Shown: positions 1 to 6,774, counted from the first letter of the stretch. The stretch is DNA of 6,887 nt from Planctomycetota bacterium (GCA_024278285.1 JAJRTM010000948.1:1-6887), one strand, 5' to 3'. The notes: generated by a model from the sequence alone, not told the origin. A program made the numbers and translations.

Positions 1-180
1 GACCTCAAAACGATTCGCAAATTAAAAGAGACCCACCTGGCTCAAATTGCCTCCTGCGAAGTCGGCAACCGCCCTGGTCGCCTGGAACCAAGAGTCCTCA
101 AACGACGAAAACACGGCTACCCACTGATGAATAAACCAAGAAAAGTATTAAAGAACAATCTACGCAACAACAACACTTGA
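1..180 (+). CDS. IS4-family-like transposase, C-terminal fragment (5' end outside window)
   Basis: Frame 1 is open from the first base to a TGA at 178-180 and encodes 59 residues with no start in view. The stretch VGNRPGRLEPRVLKRR followed by YPLMNKPR is, from memory of the family, the typical basic tail of IS4-type DDE transposases common in planctomycetes; such enzymes cut and paste their own insertion sequence. The catalytic DDE residues would lie upstream, outside the window, so I cannot tell whether the enzyme is intact. The tail ends naturally in a basic, Asn-rich stretch (NNLRNNNT), which suggests a true C-terminus and not a truncation. It faces the TPR gene, stop to stop, about 70 bp apart. 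The right end of the element should lie in or near 181-249, but I could not define its terminal inverted repeat without the left end. Confidence 0.75.
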   Translation, partial: DLKTIRKLKETHLAQIASCEVGNRPGRLEPRVLKRRKHGYPLMNKPRKVLKNNLRNNNT

Positions 181-202
181 AAGAACTTATGATACGACAG
201 TA

Positions 203-237
203 CCATTCGTGCAAGCACGCCATCCTACGACGAACGG
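203..237 (-). repeat. Inverted repeat between convergent genes (weak terminator or IS end candidate)
   Basis: CCATTCGT at 203-210 and ACGAACGG at 230-237 form an 8-bp stem. Read as minus-strand RNA (downstream of the TPR gene) all eight positions pair, one as G-U; read on the plus strand there is one A-C mismatch. The 19-base loop holds a second small dyad, GTGC-AA-GCAC (209-218). No run of U follows, so it is not a textbook intrinsic terminator. It lies 13 bp past the TPR stop and 23 bp past the transposase stop, so it could serve as a terminator or belong to the insertion-sequence end. Confidence 0.3.
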
Positions 238-249
238 AAGAACCTCTAA

Positions 250-2211
250 TCAGAACAGATCGCTCAGCACGTGGGACGACTTGTCATCCAAAGCTTGAAT
301 TTGTGCTTCGATCAGCTTGGCTTTATCTTCCTGTCCCGCTTTGCGATGCGTCTGGGCAGTCAGCTCCATCAGTTCAAGAGCCAAGGCTGAATCTTCGCCC
401 AGTTCGGAACAGCGAACGGCTAGGATTTTAGAAAGCTGATCGGCTGCGTTATCATGCTCGTCAAGCTCGGCGTACAACCTGCCAAGCTGTTCGGTTGCTT
501 CGGTAACACTTGGATGGGCAAAATGAAACTCTTCGCTGAGTAGTTCAATTTTTCGTTGCAATAACGCGATGGCATCTTGTGAATGAGAAGCCTGTTTGGA
601 AAGCTGGAAAGCCTGGTCAACAACTGCTACCTTCTGAGTGGCTGGGACTTCCATCGCGGTTGATAATGTTTTCCATGCCTGCCGGGAATAATAAGCAGCA
701 ACTCTCGGTTGATTCAATCCAAGATATGTTTGAGCTAAACGCTGATAAAGATTCATCACAAACAAGGCGCAGGTAGATGGGTGCTGCTTGTAAACAGACA
801 TTGCCAGTTTGAGCAGTTGCCTGGATTTCTTGTAGTTATTTTGCAGCAGGACAATTTTGGAAGTTTCCAGAAGACCAACCAACAGCGGGATACTATCTGT
901 GCCAAATGTTTGTTCGTAAATAGAAAACGCAGTGCTGGCTGTCTGACCGCCCCGCATTTGTCGCATCGATTTAGAAAAAGTTTCAGCCAGATGAAAAATT
1001 GTCTGGGCGATAAACGGATGATTGGAATTCAGGCGATTTTGAAATAGCTGTAATGCCTTCTGTAAAAGTTCCTCTGCTTTTTCAAACTCAGCGTCTGTCC
1101 CCTGCTGGTTAGCCAAGATACCCAACAGCAGATAAAAACGACCTTCATAAACGGTGTTTAGTAATCCCGCTTCTTCCAAAATATGTGGAAGGCGAGAGGA
1201 TTCACTTTGAATGATATTCGATTTCTTGATATGAATCGCTAATTCAAGCCGCATTAAATGGACATCGGCTTCCAGTCGCCCTGCAGCCAGATTTGCTTCT
1301 GGTAAGCAGCGGGCTAATTGGTTGACTAATTTTTCCGCACTGAGGTACCGACCAGATTCCATCAATAAACGGGCTTGCAATGTCTGGGCACGTAAGTAGT
1401 CGGCATTGAGCCGATCTTGTTCCAGATTGAATGAACCCAGATAAGCTTGAATTTGCTGCTCTGCTTCAGAATAGCAATAAGATTCTGCCTGTATTTGGGC
1501 AAGATTGAAATGGGATTGCCTGACAAGGACATGGTTTTCCGGGAAGCATTTCAGACGCAGGTCCAAAGCCTGTTGATGATGTTGCTGCGAAAGTGGAAAC
1601 TGCCCCTGTAAACGAAGCAATTCTGCCAAATTATTATGGATTGTAGCCAGTGGAGCCGGACAGGATTGCTTCGCTTTTATTCCATGATCATCGATCGCAC
1701 ATTGCCAAATATGGGCAGCGTCATCAAACCGGCGTTCTGCAATTAAAGCGGAACCAAGATTATTCAAGGCACGTATGCGATGCGCGAGAGAGTCTGGGGT
1801 ATCATCGCAGACAATCTTAAAGATCAGCCTGCTCATTTTTTTAACCGCGATCCAAGAACGCATCGAGCCAAGTGTTTCTGTCACCGCATTGATCTTGGCA
1901 GCAATCGGTTCTCGGATACCCTGATTGAATTCCTGCTGCAATTCAAGCTCATCGATTAAAACCTGAAAGGATCGTTGAATGGAAGCAGGCTTCTTTTTTA
2001 AGGCCGCTCGAATAATCAAGCCGTTGCAGGCATCAATACGTAGAAGAAGATTTTCAGGTGTTTCTCTGCTGACGTGTTCAATGACCAGACGAAATTGCGC
2101 CAACGCCCCATTCAGATCTCCCTGCGAGAGTTTCTGCTGGCCCAGCTTTATTGTTTCTATTCCAGGCGGTCTGGAAGAATCTAAATTGTGATTCTCATGA
2201 TCCATGAACAT
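250..2211 (-). CDS. TPR-repeat protein (kinesin-light-chain-like), last gene of the cassette
   Basis: The 653-residue product is all-helical with degenerate tetratricopeptide repeats. Recognisable hairpins are near residues 18-48 (QKLSQGDLNGALAQFRLVI), 145-180 (ALNNLGSALIAERRFDDAA), 189-237 (HNNLAELLRLQGQF, then ALDLRLKCFPENHVLV), 373-415, 487-520 and 545-642. The roughly 42-residue period with a P-x-NH or AHPS turn resembles kinesin-light-chain-type TPRs, which are protein-binding scaffolds. There is no signal peptide, membrane helix or catalytic motif, so I infer a cytoplasmic adaptor, perhaps for the proteins encoded upstream. Start choice is uncertain. The open frame extends to a GTG at 2277 with no Shine-Dalgarno. 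ATG codons lie at 2262, 2211 and 2205. I prefer 2211 or 2205 because the extra N-terminal residues do not look repeat-like, but no start has a good ribosome site. A sigma70-like promoter lies at 2362-2390. The TPR call is fairly firm; the role is unknown. Confidence 0.85.
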   Translation of the reverse strand: MFMDHENHNLDSSRPPGIETIKLGQQKLSQGDLNGALAQFRLVIEHVSRETPENLLLRIDACNGLIIRAALKKKPASIQRSFQVLIDELELQQEFNQGIREPIAAKINAVTETLGSMRSWIAVKKMSRLIFKIVCDDTPDSLAHRIRALNNLGSALIAERRFDDAAHIWQCAIDDHGIKAKQSCPAPLATIHNNLAELLRLQGQFPLSQQHHQQALDLRLKCFPENHVLVRQSHFNLAQIQAESYCYSEAEQQIQAYLGSFNLEQDRLNADYLRAQTLQARLLMESGRYLSAEKLVNQLARCLPEANLAAGRLEADVHLMRLELAIHIKKSNIIQSESSRLPHILEEAGLLNTVYEGRFYLLLGILANQQGTDAEFEKAEELLQKALQLFQNRLNSNHPFIAQTIFHLAETFSKSMRQMRGGQTASTAFSIYEQTFGTDSIPLLVGLLETSKIVLLQNNYKKSRQLLKLAMSVYKQHPSTCALFVMNLYQRLAQTYLGLNQPRVAAYYSRQAWKTLSTAMEVPATQKVAVVDQAFQLSKQASHSQDAIALLQRKIELLSEEFHFAHPSVTEATEQLGRLYAELDEHDNAADQLSKILAVRCSELGEDSALALELMELTAQTHRKAGQEDKAKLIEAQIQALDDKSSHVLSDLF

Positions 2212-2361
2212 GTACTCGTTGTTATAAGAGAGGTTGAAGATCGTTCCAACTTCTCCGCCCATCGCTTGCAGCAACACCGATAAATAAAATCATCACACAA
2301 AGGTGCTGCGGCAGGTTGTTTGACATCTATCTTGACTAAATTTTTTGTCGTACACAAGCAA

Positions 2362-2390
2362 ATTATGGTTTTGTTCGACCAAGCTATCAA
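2362..2390 (-). promoter_or_regulatory. Sigma70-type promoter for the TPR gene
   Basis: On the minus strand there is a -35 box TTGATA (2385-2390), a 17-base spacer and a -10 box CATAAT (2362-2367). Each box matches the bacterial consensus at five of six positions. Transcription would begin near 2355, giving a leader of about 145 bases to the ATG at 2211, or about 80 bases to the GTG at 2277. It sits in the gap after the 940-aa gene, so the TPR gene may be transcribed both by read-through and independently. Confidence 0.5.
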
Positions 2391-2439
2391 GTTGCTGCGA
2401 GAAACCGAACTAACTGTTCAGTCTGTTAAAGTTGAAATA

Positions 2440-5262
2440 TTATACGTCAATTGCCCAGTCTGCGGAGTCGTCGTCGTCAGTAGACGCTCTGTTTTCAGGG
2501 GAACGTGGTTGATCAATTTCTTCTGGGAACTGCAACAACGAAGGTTCGGTTGCTGCCGAATCGGTTTCAGCAGGTGGTGATGGTTGCTGCCCTGCAAGTC
2601 GAGACATTCGGTCTTGCATTTTTTTAAGTTCCAACTCCTTTTTCGTTTCCAGATGTTGCCAAAGTTGTGTTAAATCGGAGCGAAGTTGATCCAACCGATA
2701 CTCCGAAGAAATTCGTTCTTCGATGGTATTAAGCTGCGTGAGTAACTTTTCCGATTCCAATGGATTAAGCAATTCAAGAGCTTGAGATTCAGCAACTTTT
2801 GAGCGAATTTGTCCTGCAAGTTCATACAAGGAGTTTGCGTTATCCTGCCTTCTGTTTTCAAGTTGCTCTTTATGTTGTTCTTTTTGTTCGTCGGGAAAGA
2901 TATCGAGTTTTATCAATTGATGAGCAGCCCGGTAGCAGCCTGCTTTCATTTGCAGCTCAAAGGCATCTTCCCAGGAAACAAAGCCGTGTTTCATGATGGT
3001 TAAAATCTGATGCTCTAACGTGGAAGGCGTAATGTTGCATTGCCAATCGTTATCGAGTGTCACTCCCGGAATTTTCAGAAGCTCTGCATTAAGTAGACAC
3101 AAAGGATCAACTTCTGAAATACGTGGTTCTTCGGTGGGGTGGAATAACTGATTGATGCGATCCATGCTTCTTCGGCAAGCCGTTAAAGCTGCTCGAGGCG
3201 ATTGTGCTCCATGCGTTTTTTCGAGTTGCTTTAATTCCAGAAAAACCGAATTCTGTCGATGATCAATTTCATCACGCAGTTCGTTCACTTCCTGAGGAAC
3301 CAGAACCGATTCCATCCCCGGATACGAAGCCGCCAGGACAAGCCAGTGAGAAGCATACTCGATCGCCTCTTGAACAGAGTTGTAAACTTCTCGACCAGGT
3401 ATTTCGATCGATTCGGTTGAAGAAATGACTGCCTGTGTTCCGGTTTCAGTCAGCAAAACAGAATGGGAAAGTCGACGAATTTCCTGTTCAACCAACGCTC
3501 CCTGTGTCAAATTATTATCCACAATAGGTTGCAATAAGCGAGCAATGCGTGCTTGAAGAACTTGCCTGGCTCGCCATTCTTCCAGTAGTTCGGGATGCTT
3601 CAGTGTTTGGGAAGATTGTACCGACCAGTGAGCACGAGAAAACAACGGCATTGAAATCGTGTAAGGAAGGATTTCATCGAACGTGCGAGTTTTCCAGGAA
3701 ATGACCTGTGCGCGAATTGCCCGGGCATCGGATTCAATGGAAGCTGCTCCCGGACGATAATAATATTGATCCAGCTTCAACCCGGAAGCACGCGAGGCAA
3801 AAGAGGCAATTCGTGAGCAATAATTATAAAGTTGTGTCTGATTCGATTCGATCGAGTAAGCTCTGAGGATATCTGATGCAACCGTCGAGGCTGTCGTGAC
3901 AGTACCTCGCATTAAAGCGGCTCGCAGCAGAAAAGCTTCCGGTGAATTGGGTGTCTTCGAAATCTGAATAGCTTCATCACGATGCTGAGTCGCAATGTTA
4001 TTGAATTCTCTTGCGATTCGACCTGAAGAAAGGCGAACATGGTCTCCCATCGTCAGCAGTGAAATCAACCAGGCAGGCGGCGCAGGAATTGTCAAGTCTT
4101 CATCGACATTCGTGTAAAGACATCGAGAAACCTGATACGCCCAGGAGTATTCGCCGAGTGAGATCAATTCCCAGATAAGACGTCCCAGAAAAGAGACACG
4201 ATCAAATCGATTTTGAGCTTCTGCCGCCTTCTCTGCGTACTCTTTGACATGCGAATAATCAATACTCGGATCAAATACAAAAGTAGGAGCAGCAGTCGGA
4301 GTTGGCGTTGCGACGGAATGAGTCTGTAACGCGACGGGCTGTCCCAAAGCTGATTCCTGCGACTCTCTGCGAAGTTGGTCATTCAAAGAGCCACCCTGCC
4401 CCTTGGCTGGCATCTCAAATTCATCGAATACTGAATCTGTTGGGAGTTCCGAATCAGTCGAAGCCGCCGGTTCCAACTGCGGTGCAGTCTGCGGCTGATC
4501 AATCTGCGATTCAATATCGAGTTGACTAATACGTTCGTTGATTTCCGAAGTCGTGAGTATCTGCTTGGTTGCAGGTTCAGAACGGATATCATCGAAAATC
4601 AAATCTTCCGCCACTTCATCGTCAGGCGGTACAGGTTTTGTCGCAGGAGCATCAAGCAGAGAATTCGCCTCGACAACAGATTCTTGATTGGTATCTCTTG
4701 CCGGGGGTGTTTCAAAACCGAGATGTAAGTTTTCGGTTGTCTCTGTTTCGGGTCGCGATAACGGTTCTGTTATAACAGGTGGCTGGACTGCCTGTTCAAT
4801 TCTTAATGTCAAATCGTCTTCATAACCTGCAAATTGAACAATTTCTTCCGGTAAAGGCAATTGCGGATTGTGCATTAAAGAAGCAAGTGCTGAAAGCTCA
4901 GCGTACAATTTTCGTTTAATTTCCTGATCACAACTGGCTGCATCAAGTCGATCTCGTAATGCGTCAAGATGAGAATTTGCCCGCTTCAAACAAGCGGTGG
5001 CATCCATGATCGGTTGCAACTGGGCAAACCGAATTTTCAAAATATCTTCAGAGACATTCAAATGACAACGACGAGAATATTCCTCCAGCTTCAGGCGAAA
5101 TTGTTTTTCCTGGTCAAGATGTTGATCGATTTTATCGCCCAGATCGACTGGCGGAAACTGCCCCTGGGCACGCATCATCGTCGCAACATCAGCTAGCTGA
5201 TTGGCTAGCGAGTGCGCCGAAAGCTGCACGCGATCGTAATCCGACAATAGTTCAGAGGTCAT
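2440..5262 (-). CDS. Large multidomain helical scaffold-like protein of unknown function (940 aa)
   Basis: I do not recognise this family. Visible regions in order are: residues 1-150, amphipathic helices; 150-330, a linker rich in Pro, Glu, Asp, Thr and Ser, very probably disordered, ending in a TPTPTAAPT stretch; 335-780, a helical core with hairpins resembling TPR or other alpha-solenoid repeats (FLGRLIWELISLGEYSWAY near 358-376, PEAFLLRAALMRG near 441-453, SWEDAFELQMKAGCYRAA near 763-780); 785-890, a strongly charged coiled coil (ERISSEYRLDQL, then LETKKELELKKMQDRM); 890-940, a disordered acidic tail with DDDD near 929-932. No Walker, nuclease, protease, signal-peptide or membrane motif is apparent. 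The start ATG has GGAG nine bases upstream, which supports it. The gene follows the 88-aa gene after a 128-bp gap and precedes the TPR gene. I infer a cytoplasmic scaffold or complex-forming protein; the coding call is firm and the function is unknown. Confidence 0.85.
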   Translation of the reverse strand: MTSELLSDYDRVQLSAHSLANQLADVATMMRAQGQFPPVDLGDKIDQHLDQEKQFRLKLEEYSRRCHLNVSEDILKIRFAQLQPIMDATACLKRANSHLDALRDRLDAASCDQEIKRKLYAELSALASLMHNPQLPLPEEIVQFAGYEDDLTLRIEQAVQPPVITEPLSRPETETTENLHLGFETPPARDTNQESVVEANSLLDAPATKPVPPDDEVAEDLIFDDIRSEPATKQILTTSEINERISQLDIESQIDQPQTAPQLEPAASTDSELPTDSVFDEFEMPAKGQGGSLNDQLRRESQESALGQPVALQTHSVATPTPTAAPTFVFDPSIDYSHVKEYAEKAAEAQNRFDRVSFLGRLIWELISLGEYSWAYQVSRCLYTNVDEDLTIPAPPAWLISLLTMGDHVRLSSGRIAREFNNIATQHRDEAIQISKTPNSPEAFLLRAALMRGTVTTASTVASDILRAYSIESNQTQLYNYCSRIASFASRASGLKLDQYYYRPGAASIESDARAIRAQVISWKTRTFDEILPYTISMPLFSRAHWSVQSSQTLKHPELLEEWRARQVLQARIARLLQPIVDNNLTQGALVEQEIRRLSHSVLLTETGTQAVISSTESIEIPGREVYNSVQEAIEYASHWLVLAASYPGMESVLVPQEVNELRDEIDHRQNSVFLELKQLEKTHGAQSPRAALTACRRSMDRINQLFHPTEEPRISEVDPLCLLNAELLKIPGVTLDNDWQCNITPSTLEHQILTIMKHGFVSWEDAFELQMKAGCYRAAHQLIKLDIFPDEQKEQHKEQLENRRQDNANSLYELAGQIRSKVAESQALELLNPLESEKLLTQLNTIEERISSEYRLDQLRSDLTQLWQHLETKKELELKKMQDRMSRLAGQQPSPPAETDSAATEPSLLQFPEEIDQPRSPENRASTDDDDSADWAIDV

Positions 5263-5271
5263 TCTGTTTTA

Positions 5272-5275
5272 CTCC
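5272..5275 (-). promoter_or_regulatory. Shine-Dalgarno site of the 940-aa gene
   Basis: GGAG on the minus strand (CTCC on the plus strand), within TGGAGT, lies nine bases before the ATG at 5262. It supports that ATG as the start. Confidence 0.6.
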
Positions 5276-5390
5276 AGGAAACTTCCTGCTATCCATCACT
5301 GTTATCAATGCTTTGAAGCTAAATTCCGAAACGACATAAATGGAGGCTGTTTGGGATATTTCAACGCATCCGGGCTGTTCTTTTGATCGT

Positions 5391-5657
5391 CTAATCATCC
5401 GGATCGAGTGCCGCGTGAATGCTTTCTCCTTCGACGATATCGTGTTCTAGTTCGTCGGGAGCAATTACGACACTTCCTTTTGCCTTCCCCTTGGCTTTCC
5501 CAGAGGATGCACGATTGGAGTCTTCCGTTTTTTCATCCAGGGCATCAATGAGTCGATCAAACACAGCCAGTTGCACTTGCTCCGACTGGAAAGCATTTAC
5601 AATCGCTGCCATGCCCGGTAAATACGAAAGTAATGTCTTGTAACGTGAACTATTCAT
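5391..5657 (-). CDS. Small cassette protein with basic GKAKGKAKG linker, unknown function (88 aa)
   Basis: The longest open frame starts at a TTG at 5687, but a near-perfect ribosome site AAGGGAGG lies five bases before the internal ATG at 5657. I therefore call 88 residues beginning MNSSRYKTLL. Residues 1-42 look like one or two amphipathic helices (LLSYLPGMAAIVNAFQSEQV, then VFDRLIDALDE). Residues 43-62 are polar with a GKAKGKAKG stretch at 53-61 that could contact nucleic acid or an acidic partner. Residues 63-88 are acidic (DELEHDIVEGE, ending DPDD). No signal peptide or membrane segment is seen. It lies between the 194-aa and 940-aa genes, 77 bp after the former from this start and 128 bp before the latter, in the same orientation. 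The strong ribosome site suggests it is made in larger amounts than its neighbours. I do not recognise the family. Confidence 0.75.
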   Translation of the reverse strand: MNSSRYKTLLSYLPGMAAIVNAFQSEQVQLAVFDRLIDALDEKTEDSNRASSGKAKGKAKGSVVIAPDELEHDIVEGESIHAALDPDD

Positions 5658-5662
5658 CAAAG

Positions 5663-5670
5663 CCTCCCTT
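5663..5670 (-). promoter_or_regulatory. Strong Shine-Dalgarno site that fixes the start of the 88-aa gene
   Basis: AAGGGAGG on the minus strand lies five bases before the ATG at 5657. It is inside the longer open frame that begins at 5687, so the ten extra N-terminal codons (MMHEILREAL) are probably untranslated leader. This is the best ribosome site in the window. Confidence 0.75.
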
Positions 5671-5734
5671 AAAATCTCGTGCATCAATATTCTGTAATAA
5701 TAAATTAATGGACTGTTTATTGCTGCAGATACAT

Positions 5735-6319
5735 TTAACGAGCCCGACCTCTAATCACAGCCAGGGCAACGTTTCGCCCAAACGTATCGGTAATGATTCC
5801 TTGAGCCTCCATCCAGCGGTTATCCGATAAATCTTCTGGACGGTTAATCATTTCGTACAAGGCTTTGAAAGCAGACTGGTCTTCCAAAACATTCGTCATC
5901 GCCTGGCGTCTTTCTTCGACAGAACCATTTGTCAAAGAATGAAGCACTGTTTTCACGCGATCTTGAAGTTGTCCAAATGCTTCATGATCGTTCTGGTCAA
6001 AAGATTTCAGCAGTTGTAACCGCTTGAGTTGGTCAATCGCTTCCTGACGCGTACTGATCAGCTTGCAAGATTCGAGGATATCACTAACACGAGTCACATA
6101 ACGTTCGGAATCTGCGAGTAACGGATGATCTTCAAGTTGTCGGGACACCCCCTGCACCGTTGTTTGCACCGCTCCAATTTCATCGGCTAAATGTTGTAGT
6201 TCGACTGGATCCCCCTGATGCAAAGATTCTGCAACACGGCTCATTAAAGTTGCCAGGTCTCGAATCCGTAGCTGAAGATTCTCCGCAGTTTGAGGAGTTA
6301 AATCTTGAGACATATACAT
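5735..6319 (-). CDS. Helical protein of unknown function, first gene of the cassette (194 aa)
   Basis: The 194-residue product is predicted to be almost wholly helical. Residues 10-60 have heptad-like hydrophobic spacing (LQLRIRDLATLMSRVAESL, then LQHLADEIGAVQTTVQGV). Residues 70-135 are two or three more charged helices. The C-terminal part, 150-194, is more globular (FKALYEMINRPEDL, then DTFGRNVALAVIRGRAR) with a basic end. No signal peptide, membrane segment or catalytic motif is visible, and I do not recognise the family. The ATG at 6319 has AGGA seven bases upstream (plus-strand TCCT at 6327-6330); the ATG at 6313 would be 13 bases away, so 6319 is preferred. As the first of four co-directional genes it probably follows the cassette's main promoter in 6320-6420. 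Confidence 0.8.
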   Translation of the reverse strand: MYMSQDLTPQTAENLQLRIRDLATLMSRVAESLHQGDPVELQHLADEIGAVQTTVQGVSRQLEDHPLLADSERYVTRVSDILESCKLISTRQEAIDQLKRLQLLKSFDQNDHEAFGQLQDRVKTVLHSLTNGSVEERRQAMTNVLEDQSAFKALYEMINRPEDLSDNRWMEAQGIITDTFGRNVALAVIRGRAR

Positions 6320-6326
6320 ATTCCAA

Positions 6327-6330
6327 TCCT
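6327..6330 (-). promoter_or_regulatory. Shine-Dalgarno site of the 194-aa gene
   Basis: AGGA on the minus strand lies seven bases before the ATG at 6319. It decides between two in-frame ATGs two codons apart (6319 and 6313). Confidence 0.5.
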
Positions 6331-6358
6331 AGTTGCTTCGTCGATCAGAGTTTTGATG

Positions 6359-6364
6359 ATAATA
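6359..6364 (-). promoter_or_regulatory. Possible -10 box for the cassette
   Basis: TATTAT on the minus strand matches the sigma70 -10 consensus at five of six positions and lies about 40 bases before the ATG at 6319, a sensible distance. The sequence 17 bases upstream (GAAGTA) is a poor -35 box, so the call is weak and an activator or another sigma factor may be needed. Confidence 0.25.
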
Positions 6365-6434
6365 ACACGATTTGAACCACTTACTTCTTTGGTGCAAGTC
6401 TGAACAGAAAATAACTTCAATGTAAGCAGAAAAA

Positions 6435-6457
6435 CAGGGAAACTCAAACAGTTCCTG
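6435..6457. repeat. Bulged inverted repeat in the intergenic region
   Basis: CAGG-ga-AACT, a five-base loop caaac, then AGTTCCTG can form an eight-pair stem with a two-base bulge. An overlapping alternative stem is AAACTC (6440-6445) with GAGTTT (6461-6466). No T-run follows on either strand, so a terminator is unlikely. It lies about 115 bp upstream of the cassette start and could be an operator or chance. Confidence 0.3.
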
Positions 6458-6709
6458 CAAGAGTTTGAAGATATCAGCAACTCTCGTGCAATTGGTAATT
6501 AATAATGCAGCATTCAGCGAGGGAGATTTCAACCCGCGACGCCTATAACAATTGTGCCGAATCTGGCAGAAAATGCCCCCGTTAATTCCGCCATATTCCT
6601 CATTGCTGAAATAAACAGAATAAACGAATGGACGCCCTCAGCCTGTAATCATGACAGACTACCCTGGCTTAGAGTTGCAAAATGTCAACTGGTAGGTCAA
6701 CGTGTTGAT

Positions 6710-6733
6710 AATAAGCAACCTGGAATGCTTATT
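6710..6733. repeat. Perfect 8-bp dyad, operator or 5'-leader hairpin candidate
   Basis: AATAAGCA (6710-6717), an eight-base centre, then TGCTTATT (6726-6733) are perfect inverted repeats. The element ends 57 bp before the ATG of the secreted-protein gene. The size and symmetry fit a dimeric repressor or activator site, or a hairpin if it is transcribed. The symmetry is seen directly; the regulatory role is inferred. Confidence 0.5.
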
Positions 6734-6774
6734 GAACATTCAGCAAGAAATAACTAACGGGCTTCATTGATTCC

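Noticed and set aside
2181..2390. Minus-strand open frame of 69 codons overlapping the start of the TPR gene
   Set aside because: No ribosome site, Cys/Ser-rich unstructured translation, most of it lies in the TPR leader and overlaps the TPR coding frame.
2413..2422. ACTGTTCAGT dyad just after the 940-aa gene, considered as a terminator
   Set aside because: The stem is only four pairs with a two-base centre and no T-run follows on the minus strand.
5263..5390. Possible promoter or leader peptide in the 128-bp gap before the 940-aa gene
   Set aside because: TTGAAA is present on the minus strand but has no good -10 box at a proper distance, and the only small frame overlapping the start has no ribosome site.
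6298..6532. Two overlapping minus-strand open frames of 60 and 67 codons upstream of the 194-aa gene
   Set aside because: They overlap each other in different frames, one runs into the 194-aa gene, and they have no ribosome site or protein-like pattern.
6611..6625. Short direct repeat ATAAAC at 6611 and 6620
   Set aside because: Two copies of a six-base A-rich motif are expected by chance; there is no array and no CRISPR-like spacing.
6675..6712. TTGCAA and GATAAT as a promoter for the secreted-protein gene
   Set aside because: The two boxes are 26 bases apart, too far for a sigma70 promoter; no better pair was found, so the promoter of that gene is unassigned.
6554..6757. Plus-strand open frame of 67 codons in the divergent intergenic region
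   Set aside because: GTG start without a Shine-Dalgarno, no recognisable protein pattern, and it runs through the dyad and the phased motifs, which fit regulatory DNA better.
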